Shown here: one piece after another, positions 9,583-16,807 of the stretch
How the letters are laid out: every line of letters starts with the position of its first letter
Position numbering within the stretch: the first letter of the stretch is position 1
DNA from: Agrobacterium tumefaciens
GTDB taxonomy: Bacteria; Pseudomonadota; Alphaproteobacteria; Rhizobiales; Rhizobiaceae
Reading direction: 5' to 3'
Assembly (NCBI RefSeq): GCF_005221385.1
Contig: NZ_CP039903.1
Location: 2,346,001 to 2,410,000, forward strand
Length of the DNA: 64,000 nt
Translations under genes and position numbers: made by a program
The notes under the pieces: model-generated
What the model saw: the letters and a program-made list of their open reading frames with translations, nothing else
Databases searched by the model: none
What the model was told of the DNA's origin: nothing

Positions 9583-9650
9583 GGTTCGGTCTCGTGTCTC
9601 TATTGCAGCGCGCGAGGACAACGGTTCTGTCACCGGCGTCGCCGCTTGTT

Positions 9651-9771
9651 TCTTCTCCCCGAGGGGGAGAAGGTGGCCCGAAGGGTCGGATGAGGGGGCA
9701 ACCTTGCCGGATTTCGGAGAGCTTGCCCCCTCATCCCGCTGCCGCGACCTTCTCCCCGGCGGGGAGAAGAA
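9651..9771. repeat. RIME-like mosaic repeat element
   Basis: About 120 bases made of nested inverted pairs. TTCTCCCC and GGGGAGAA form hairpins at both ends (9652-9672 and about 9749-9769), and ATGAGGGGGCAA near 9690 pairs with TTGCCCCCTCAT near 9723. This matches my memory of the Rhizobium-specific intergenic mosaic elements. It sits inside a transcription unit between the peptide-transporter ATPase gene and the serine hydrolase gene, so it is transcribed and could stabilise the upstream message or reduce downstream expression. Confidence 0.75.
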
Positions 9772-9821
9772 GCGAGCGGCACCCACTTTATCCATGCGTA
9801 ACGTCGGTTAGACGGTCAACC

Positions 9822-10562
9822 TCAGGCCGGCTCTTCCAGCCGGATGCTCAAACTACGCAGCTCTTCCGTATGCGGATGTTTGGTGCGGCCCTCGCGCAGA
9901 TCGTCCGCACTCAGCTGCTCCACCATTTCGCCATTCAGCATCACGCCAACCTGCGGGCACAGATGCGCGATAACCGCCAGATTGTGGCTGACGAGAATAT
10001 AGGTGAGGTTGCGGGCCACGCGCAGGTCCTGCAACAGGTTCAGGATTTCCGCCTGCACCGAAACATCGAGCGCCGAGGTCGGCTCATCGAGCAGCAGCAC
10101 CTGCGGATCGGCGATCAGCGCACGCGCAATCGCCACGCGCTGGCGCTGGCCGCCCGAGAGCTGGTGCGGAAAGCGGAAACGCACCGCCTGCGGCAGCGCG
10201 ACGTCCGACAAAGCCTGCTGGATGCGCTTTTCAATATTGTCCATACCGTGCACCAGCGGCAATTCGCTGAGGATACGGTCGATGGTCTGGCGCGGATGCA
10301 GCGACCCGTAAGGGTCCTGAAACACCATCTGCACCTGCCGGAAGAATTCCGGCGTGCGACGCAGCGGCGCATCCTTGCCGGCAAAGGCGATGCGGCCTTC
10401 CCAGCTTTCATTGAGGCCGGCCATGGCGCGCAGGATGGTGGACTTGCCCGAGCCGCTTTCGCCGACGATGCCGAAGCTGCCACCCTTTTCCACCGAAAAG
10501 GACACGCCCTTCACCACTTCGCGGTCGCCGAACTTGATACGGAGATTGTCGACGTCGATCAT
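9822..10562 (-). CDS. Peptide ABC transporter ATP-binding protein (DppF/OppF type)
   Basis: Second ATPase (246 aa) of the peptide importer. Walker A GESGSGKST is at about residues 34-42, the signature LSGGQRQRV near 138 and Walker B LLLDEPTSALD near 157. The start at 10562 is preferred because its ATG overlaps the previous stop as ATGA; the frame is open four codons further upstream. At 246 aa it is short for the family (often above 300), lacking most of the C-terminal oligopeptide-binding extension. It pairs with the DppD-type ATPase encoded just before it. Confidence 0.92.
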   Translation of the reverse strand: MIDVDNLRIKFGDREVVKGVSFSVEKGGSFGIVGESGSGKSTILRAMAGLNESWEGRIAFAGKDAPLRRTPEFFRQVQMVFQDPYGSLHPRQTIDRILSELPLVHGMDNIEKRIQQALSDVALPQAVRFRFPHQLSGGQRQRVAIARALIADPQVLLLDEPTSALDVSVQAEILNLLQDLRVARNLTYILVSHNLAVIAHLCPQVGVMLNGEMVEQLSADDLREGRTKHPHTEELRSLSIRLEEPA

Positions 10563-11389
10563 TGGCTGGACCACGCTGCATCACGGTTGAGAACGGGAAG
10601 ACGCTCGCGCGGATGCGTCAGCGAGGGAATGCAGTTCAGAAGTCCCTGCGTGTAAGGATGCTGGGCTTTCAAAAGCTCGGAAGCCTTCAGTTCCTCCATC
10701 ACCCGGCCGGAATACATCACGGCCACGCGGTCGCAGAAATGCGAAACGAGCGGCAGGTCGTGGCTGATGAGAATGAGACCCATGCCGCGTTCCGACACCA
10801 GCTCCTCGATCAGCCGCAGGATTTCCGCCTGCACCGTGGCGTCAAGCGCGCTGGTCGGTTCGTCGGCGATCAGCAGTTCCGGATCGGGCGCCAGCATCAT
10901 GGCGATCATCACGCGCTGGCCCATGCCGCCGGAAACCTCATGCGCATAAGAGGAAGCGACCTGACGCGGATTGCGGATCTTCACCTGGTCGAGCAGGGCG
11001 ATTGCCGCTTCCATGGCGGCACGCTTGCTGCCGCCCTTATGAGCCCGCCATGCTTCTGCGATCTGCGCACCCATGGTCTTCACCGGGTTCAGCGAATATT
11101 TCGGATCCTGCAGGATAAAGCCCGCACGCTTGCCGCGGATCTGTCGCATCTGCCTTTCGCTGGCGGACAGTATATCGATCCCGTCGAAAGCGAGCTTGTC
11201 GGCGCGAATATCCGCATTGGAGGGCAGAAGCTTCATCAGCGCACGCGCCGTCAGGCTCTTGCCGGAACCGGATTCGCCGACGATGCCGAGTTTTTCGGTG
11301 CCGAGCTTCATGGAGACACCACGCACCGCCTCGAAACGGCTGGTGCGGGTCTGGAACGCGATCTTCAGATTTTCGATTTCGACCAGCAT
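10559..11389 (-). CDS. Peptide ABC transporter ATP-binding protein (DppD/OppD type)
   Basis: First ATPase (276 aa) of the peptide importer. Walker A is GESGSGKSLTAR (about residues 37-48). The signature is VSGGMGQRV rather than LSGGQ, a common variant in this subfamily, and Walker B is LIADEPTSALD. It ends with only a short C-terminal tail. Its start lies three bases after the DppC-type permease stop, and its stop overlaps the next ATPase start, so the five transporter genes form one compact unit. Confidence 0.92.
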   Translation of the reverse strand: MLVEIENLKIAFQTRTSRFEAVRGVSMKLGTEKLGIVGESGSGKSLTARALMKLLPSNADIRADKLAFDGIDILSASERQMRQIRGKRAGFILQDPKYSLNPVKTMGAQIAEAWRAHKGGSKRAAMEAAIALLDQVKIRNPRQVASSYAHEVSGGMGQRVMIAMMLAPDPELLIADEPTSALDATVQAEILRLIEELVSERGMGLILISHDLPLVSHFCDRVAVMYSGRVMEELKASELLKAQHPYTQGLLNCIPSLTHPRERLPVLNRDAAWSSQ

Positions 11390-11392
11390 GGC

Positions 11393-12295
11393 TCAATGTC
11401 CCTTCGGGTCGAGAACGTCGCGCAGGCCATCGCCGAGGAAGTTGAAGGCGAGCGAAACGAGGAAGATGGCGATGCCGGGAATGGTGGCGACCCACCATTG
11501 TTCGAAGATGAAGCGCTTGGCGGTGGCGATCATCGCGCCCCATTCCGGCGAAGGCGGCTGCGCGCCCATGCCGAGGAAGCCGAGGCTGGCGGCGGTGATG
11601 ATGATCGAGCTCATGTCGAGCGTGATGCGCACGATAAGGCTCGGCACGCAGAGCGGCGCGATGTGACGCGCAATGATGCGCCAGGCGGAAGCGCCCGTCA
11701 GGCGGTAGGCCGCAACGAAATCGCTGCCGCGCACCGTCATGGTTTCGGCGCGAGCAAGACGTGCATAGGGCGGCCATGCGGTAAGCGCGATGGCGAGAAC
11801 GGCGCTTTCAACGCCGGGCTTCAGTGCCGCAACAAAGGCGAGCGCGAGGATGAGGCGCGGAAAGGCCAGGAACACATCCGTCACCCGCATTAGCACCGTA
11901 TCGACAATGCCGCCGAAATAACCGGCGATGCAGCCGATGGCGAGACCGATCGGTGCGACGAGAACGACGACGGCGATGACCATGCCGAGCGTGACGCGGC
12001 CGCCGTAGAGAATGCGCGAGAGAATATCGCGTCCCAGCTCATCCGTGCCGAACCAGTGCGTGGCATCCGGAAACGCAAGGCGGTTGCCGAGGTTCTGCGT
12101 CGCCGGATCATAGGGCGCTATGAACGGCGCCAGCAGCGACAGCGCGATGAAGAGGACGATGATGGTCAGGCCGATCACCGCCAGCGGGTTGGACTTGAGG
12201 TTGAGCCAGATGCGGTACCGGTTTCCCCAGGCAGCCTGTGTGCGGGAATGCGGCGTCTCATCCAGCGCCCAGTTTCTGAAATTAGCTAACATCAT
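11393..12295 (-). CDS. Peptide ABC transporter permease (DppC/OppC type)
   Basis: Inner-membrane permease (300 aa) with the extra N-terminal domain and first membrane helix of the OppC family (NPLAVIGLTIIVLFIALSLL). Five more membrane segments follow, and the loop LARAETMTVRGSDFVAAYR corresponds to the EAA region. FGTDELGRDILSRILYG near residue 80 is a strong DppC signature. The start codon overlaps the DppB stop by four bases (ATGA), implying coupled translation. Confidence 0.94.
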   Translation of the reverse strand: MMLANFRNWALDETPHSRTQAAWGNRYRIWLNLKSNPLAVIGLTIIVLFIALSLLAPFIAPYDPATQNLGNRLAFPDATHWFGTDELGRDILSRILYGGRVTLGMVIAVVVLVAPIGLAIGCIAGYFGGIVDTVLMRVTDVFLAFPRLILALAFVAALKPGVESAVLAIALTAWPPYARLARAETMTVRGSDFVAAYRLTGASAWRIIARHIAPLCVPSLIVRITLDMSSIIITAASLGFLGMGAQPPSPEWGAMIATAKRFIFEQWWVATIPGIAIFLVSLAFNFLGDGLRDVLDPKGH

Positions 12296-13311
12296 CGAAC
12301 GCGAGGATCCATAACTCTGTAAAGCACGTCTGCGAGCAGGTTGAGGGCGACATAGATGAAGCCGATCAACAGGGTTGCTCCGACGACCGGGTTCATGTCC
12401 GCGTTCATGAGCGAGACGGTGAGGTATTGGCCAAGGCCCGGCCAGCTGAAGACGGTTTCCGTCACCACGGCACCTTCGAGAAGCCCGGCATAGGTGAGTG
12501 CGAGAACCGTGACGAGCTGCACGGCAACCGTCGGGAAGGCGTGTCCCCAGATGACGGTCATGGCCGAAAGCCCCTTGGCGCGGGCGGTGATGACATATTC
12601 ACCCTTCAGCGCATCGATCATGAAGGCGCGCGTCATGCGGGTGATATAGGCCATGCTGAAATAGGCGAGAATGCAGACTGGCTGCACCATATGGGCAATG
12701 GCGTCATAAAAGGCGTCCCAGTCACCCGCAAGCAGCGTGTCGACCGTCATCAGGCCGGTAATCTGCGTGATCATGCCGTCATAGATGATGTCCTGCCGGC
12801 CCGGTCCCGGTGCAACGCCAAGCGTGGCGTAAAAGACGAGCAGCGAAATCAGCGCCAGCATGAAGACCGGCACGGAGTGACCGGCAAGGCAGACGACGCG
12901 GATGACCTGGTCGGTCAGCTTGCCCTGCTTCACGGCGGCCCAGACACCGAGCGGAATGCCGATCAGCGCTGCAAGGATTAGGGCTGCGGTGGCAAGTTCG
13001 AAGGTGGCGGGGAAGACGCGCTTGATATCGATCCAGACCGGATTGCGGGTCAGGATCGAATTGCCGAAATCGCCATGCAGAACCTGCGAGACATAATGGA
13101 AGAACTGCACGACCAGCGGCTGGTCAAGACCCATTTCGGCCCGCACCCGCACGATGACGTCTTCGGGCGCATTGTCGCCGACCGCCGCGATGACGGGATC
13201 GACGGGCATGACGCGCCCGATCATGAAGGTGATGACCATCAAACCGAACAGCGTCAGAATGACGCTGCCCAGTATCGACGATATGCTTTTAACGCGCTTG
13301 TTCAATGTCAC
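12292..13311 (-). CDS. Peptide ABC transporter permease (DppB/OppB type)
   Basis: Inner-membrane permease (339 aa) of the peptide importer, six membrane segments. The N-terminal LTLFGLMVITFMIGRVMPVD and the C-terminal FSWPGLGQYL are DppB hallmarks, and TRMTRAFMIDALKGEYVITAR contains the ATPase-docking loop. It starts with GTG at 13311, overlapping the binding-protein stop by four bases (GTGA), and its own stop overlaps the DppC start. Confidence 0.93.
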   Translation of the reverse strand: MTLNKRVKSISSILGSVILTLFGLMVITFMIGRVMPVDPVIAAVGDNAPEDVIVRVRAEMGLDQPLVVQFFHYVSQVLHGDFGNSILTRNPVWIDIKRVFPATFELATAALILAALIGIPLGVWAAVKQGKLTDQVIRVVCLAGHSVPVFMLALISLLVFYATLGVAPGPGRQDIIYDGMITQITGLMTVDTLLAGDWDAFYDAIAHMVQPVCILAYFSMAYITRMTRAFMIDALKGEYVITARAKGLSAMTVIWGHAFPTVAVQLVTVLALTYAGLLEGAVVTETVFSWPGLGQYLTVSLMNADMNPVVGATLLIGFIYVALNLLADVLYRVMDPRVR

Positions 13312-14903
13312 GCTTTCTTCGCATCGTGGTAGGAATTGCCCTCGGAGAGAACGCCGAGTTCGAAGCCGGAAACGCCCTTGCGGAAGGCCGCCGTCTTCGT
13401 GGTCTGGAACATGAACACGAAGGGGCTGTTTTCCATGTGCTCGCGCTGCAGGGCTTCGTAAAGCTCCACGCGCTTTGCCGGGTCCTTCTCGTCACGGGCG
13501 GCTTCCGCCTTGGCGGCGAAATCGTCGTTCTTGAAACGCGAACGCCACAGGAAGGGCTTGGACTTGGCGTCGTCGCCATTATCCTTGTTGATGTTGAAGA
13601 CATCGGCGTTGGAATGCGGATCGAAATAATCCGTACCCCATGCGGACAGCGCCATCTGGTGTTCGCGGGCGCGCATCTTGGTCAGGACCTGACGGTTCTC
13701 GGCCGACTGCAGGCGCACCTTGATGCCGATATCGGCAAGGTTTGCCTGAATGGCCTGCGCCAGATCCGGGTAAGGCTGGGCGGAATAGTGATCCATGCTG
13801 ATCTCGAAACCGTCGGCAAGACCGGCTTCGGCCATCAGCGCCTTCGCCTTTTCGACATCTCGCTGGAACGGAATGTCGTTAACGGCGCCGGGGAAACCCT
13901 TCGGCTCGAAGCTCTGGTGGATCTCGTGCGTCAGCGACACCAGGTTTTCCTGCATGCCCTTATAGTCCAGCGCCCACTTGATCGCCTGCCAGACCTGCGG
14001 CTTGGCAAGGTTCTCATTGCCTTGGTTGAGCGAGATCAACACCAGCGAGGCGATGGACTTGCGCTCCAGCTCGATATTGGCGTCGTCCTTGACGGTACGC
14101 AGCTGCTCCGAGGTGAGGTCGCGGGCGATGTCGATATCGCCCTTCTGCAGCATCAGCAGCTGCGAAGACGGATCGGTGACGTGGCGCAGCACGATGCGCT
14201 TGATATTGCCCTTGTAAGGACCGTTCGGATTGACGGTGAGCGCTACGCTTTCGCTCGGCTTCCAGGCCTGCAGAACGAAATCGCCCGAACCGGCACTGTT
14301 CTTTTGCAGCCAGCCATTGCCGAGGTCTTCGCCGGAAGCATTGGCGAGAACCGCCTTCTTTTCGACGATCGCGCCGATATTGGCGGAGAGGCAATAAAGC
14401 AGGAAGGAGATGGCGGTCGGCTTTGCCGTCGTCAGCTTCACCGTCTTGTCGTCGGCGGCAACGATGGTCGTTTCGGCATTCTCAGGCGTGAAGCCGAACT
14501 GGCTGATGATGAAGGCCGGGCTCTTGTTCATCTTGATGGCGCGCTGCAGCGAGAAGGCAACGTCTTCCGCGGTCACTTTCGCACCGCTGGAGAAGGTCGC
14601 TTCGTCACCGATCACAAAGGTGAAGACCTTGCTGTCCGCATCGGCTTCCCATGATTTCGCGATGACCGGATCAACCTTGGTGGAATCCTCACGGTTGGCG
14701 CGCACCAGCTTCTGATACATGTTGGAGATGATTTCACCGCCGACGGCTTCGAAACCTTCATGCGGGTCAAGGCTCGTCATATTGTCCAGCTGCTGGGCGA
14801 CAACCAGAATATCCTTGGGCGTCGCGGCAAAGGCCGGAATACGCGCATAGGACAGGAACGGAACGGCAGCGCCGGCAATCAGCAGGTTGCGTCTTGAAAT
14901 CAT
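13308..14903 (-). CDS. Peptide ABC transporter substrate-binding protein, Tat-exported
   Basis: Periplasmic family 5 binding protein (531 aa) for peptides or related solutes. The start at 14903 is supported by an AGGGG ribosome site and by the signal sequence SRRNLLIAGAAV ending near AFAA, a twin-arginine (Tat) pattern; the frame upstream to 15020 adds a non-signal stretch and is rejected. FASGAKVTAEDVAFSLQRA near residue 100 is the family motif. It is the first gene of the dppABCDF-like unit and is divergent from the M19 dipeptidase. Its exact ligand is unknown; the neighbours suggest D-residue-containing peptides. Confidence 0.9.
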   Translation of the reverse strand: MISRRNLLIAGAAVPFLSYARIPAFAATPKDILVVAQQLDNMTSLDPHEGFEAVGGEIISNMYQKLVRANREDSTKVDPVIAKSWEADADSKVFTFVIGDEATFSSGAKVTAEDVAFSLQRAIKMNKSPAFIISQFGFTPENAETTIVAADDKTVKLTTAKPTAISFLLYCLSANIGAIVEKKAVLANASGEDLGNGWLQKNSAGSGDFVLQAWKPSESVALTVNPNGPYKGNIKRIVLRHVTDPSSQLLMLQKGDIDIARDLTSEQLRTVKDDANIELERKSIASLVLISLNQGNENLAKPQVWQAIKWALDYKGMQENLVSLTHEIHQSFEPKGFPGAVNDIPFQRDVEKAKALMAEAGLADGFEISMDHYSAQPYPDLAQAIQANLADIGIKVRLQSAENRQVLTKMRAREHQMALSAWGTDYFDPHSNADVFNINKDNGDDAKSKPFLWRSRFKNDDFAAKAEAARDEKDPAKRVELYEALQREHMENSPFVFMFQTTKTAAFRKGVSGFELGVLSEGNSYHDAKKA

Positions 14904-15131
14904 CGAAAATCCCCTTTCGGACCTTATTTTTCGGAAACGGTGTGGGTTTGCCCCAATCCAGTCATTTTTTTTATGTTTTCCCGCGATTACCACGAGCAAA
15001 CGAGGCCCGACCAATTCCAAATTTGGCAGAGCCTATGCATGGATTGCATTTGCTCCCGCCTTGACCTTTCCTCTACCAATTCCCAAAACTCCCCCGATGG
15101 CGCGCCCGCGCCGACCCATTTCCGAAGGTGA

Positions 15132-16178
15132 ATGACCATGACCGATGAAAAAACCGTCCCCGTCTTCGACGGCCACAACGATGTGCTGCTGCGGTTATGG
15201 CGATCGGGCAATGCCTCACCTGAAACGCTGCTCATCGAGGGTGATACTGTTGGCCACATCGACCTGCCACGCGCCAGGAAGGGCGGGCTGGCCGGCGGCC
15301 TCTGCGCCATTTACGTGCCGTCGCCGAGCATGGAGAAAGATGCGAACGGCGATTTTTCGACACCGTCAGAAGCCGACGCGCTGAAGGCGACGCTCGCCAT
15401 GGCCGGCCTGCTGTTCCGCGCCGAGAAACAGTCCGCCGGCGCACTCAAGGTTTGCCGCACTGCCGCCGATATCCGCAGCGCCATGGCAGAGGGTGCTTTT
15501 GCCTCGGTTTTCCATATCGAAGGCGCGGAAGCGATCGGCGCTGATCTAGATGCGCTGCACGTGCTCTGCGAGGCGGGCCTTCGCACGCTCGGACCGGTCT
15601 GGAGCCGCCCGAACATCTTCGCTTATGGCGTTCCCTTCCGTTTCCCCTCGACGCCGGATATCGGCCCCGGCCTCACCGATGCGGGCAGGCGGCTGGTGAA
15701 GACCTGCAACGAGCTGAAGATCATGGTCGACCTGTCGCACATGAATGAGCAGGGTTTCTGGGACATCGCCAAGATTTCCGATGCGCCGCTGGTGGCGTCG
15801 CATTCCAACGCCTATGCAATCTGCAACCACAGCCGCAACCTGACGGACCGCCAGCTGGACGCCATCCGCGACACGGGCGGTCTTGCCGGCATCAATTTCG
15901 GCGTTTTGTTCCTGCGCCAGGACGGCGTGAAGAACCCCAATACCGATCTTGGCGAACTTGTCCGCCACGTTGACTATATCGTCAACCGCATCGGCATCGA
16001 TCACGTAGCGCTCGGTTCAGACTTCGACGGCACCACCATTCCCGCCGCCATGAAGGATGCGGGCGATCTGCAATTGTTGGTCGAAGCCCTGCGCAAGGGC
16101 GGTTATGACGACAAGGCGCTTGCCAAGATCTGCCACGGCAACTGGGTCCGCGTACTGGAAAAGACCTGGGGTGCGTAA
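15132..16178 (+). CDS. M19-family (membrane) dipeptidase
   Basis: Zinc dipeptidase of the renal-dipeptidase family (348 aa), whose bacterial members often split L,D- or D-containing dipeptides. Metal-site signatures are the N-terminal FDGHNDVLLR (His-x-Asp), the bridging glutamate in HIEGAEAIG near residue 120, histidines in VDLSHMNEQGF and VASHSNAYAI, and the late aspartate in LGSDFDG. No export signal is visible. It is transcribed divergently from the peptide importer across 228 bases, which should hold both promoters. A second in-frame ATG lies six bases downstream. Confidence 0.9.
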   Translation: MTMTDEKTVPVFDGHNDVLLRLWRSGNASPETLLIEGDTVGHIDLPRARKGGLAGGLCAIYVPSPSMEKDANGDFSTPSEADALKATLAMAGLLFRAEKQSAGALKVCRTAADIRSAMAEGAFASVFHIEGAEAIGADLDALHVLCEAGLRTLGPVWSRPNIFAYGVPFRFPSTPDIGPGLTDAGRRLVKTCNELKIMVDLSHMNEQGFWDIAKISDAPLVASHSNAYAICNHSRNLTDRQLDAIRDTGGLAGINFGVLFLRQDGVKNPNTDLGELVRHVDYIVNRIGIDHVALGSDFDGTTIPAAMKDAGDLQLLVEALRKGGYDDKALAKICHGNWVRVLEKTWGA

Positions 16179-16197
16179 GGCTCAGCATAAAATCCAC

Positions 16198-16218
16198 CTC
16201 CGGCGCACAGCGCCGGAG
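16198..16218. terminator. Bidirectional hairpin terminator
   Basis: Perfect nine-base stem CTCCGGCGC/GCGCCGGAG with a three-base loop, between the converging dipeptidase and small membrane protein genes. There is no long T-run on either side, so strength is uncertain. Confidence 0.6.
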
Positions 16219-16236
16219 ATATGAAGCGGCAGGCCC

Positions 16237-16530
16237 TTAAGCCTTTGCCGCTTTTTTCTTGCCGCTCGCACGGAACGCCAGAAGCCCGGCAACGACACCG
16301 ATCATCGCCCATTTCATCGGCAATACATCCGCCGTCTCGCTGCGGATCGGCAACACAGTCACTGTGCCCGGACGGGATTCATAACCCATCTGCCCTTTTG
16401 CCTTGGCCTCGGCAATCTGCTGCGGCGAAACGACCCATTCGGCACCGCGCATCTTGTCGACTGCCATGTACCCGCCGCCTGCCGCGAGGGCGACGACGAG
16501 CGAAAGCGCTATTCTTGTGGGCGTGTTCAT
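16237..16530 (-). CDS. Small two-segment membrane protein, unknown function
   Basis: Hypothetical protein of 97 aa. The start at 16530 is chosen because AAGGAG lies eight bases upstream; the frame is open five codons further. It has an N-terminal hydrophobic segment (RIALSLVVALAAGGGYMAV), a polar middle with VSPQQIAEAKAKGQ, a second membrane segment (WAMIGVVAGLLAF) and a lysine-rich tail. I do not recognise a family. It converges on the dipeptidase gene and is divergent, across about 280 bases, from lpiA. Confidence 0.7.
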   Translation of the reverse strand: MNTPTRIALSLVVALAAGGGYMAVDKMRGAEWVVSPQQIAEAKAKGQMGYESRPGTVTVLPIRSETADVLPMKWAMIGVVAGLLAFRASGKKKAAKA

Positions 16531-16807
16531 CTGCATCTCCTTCAATCAAAAGGAGCGTGTAATGGCATCAAACGCAACCACCAAGCAACCGCAGCGGTCA
16601 ATTTTGTGTCTTTCGGAACAATCCGGCAAATCATGCATTTCATAGTTGCATTTTTGCCCTTGAAATTGGCGAAATTCACCAAGGAGCGGGCCAAACTCTA
16701 CATCGACACTTCATGCTTTTCTGCTAATCACATTTCCTCAACCGAAACGAATTAGCGACACATTCCTGTGGTTCGCCAAGCTTGGGAACGGGCGCTGGAT
16801 AAAGCAA

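Noticed and set aside
9583..9795. 71-codon N-terminal extension of the serine hydrolase
   Set aside because: Runs through a RIME-like repeat; the start at 9582 gives the expected domain beginning.
13305..14654. 449-codon plus-strand frame opposite the peptide-binding protein
   Set aside because: Shadow frame; the opposite strand encodes a complete family 5 binding protein.
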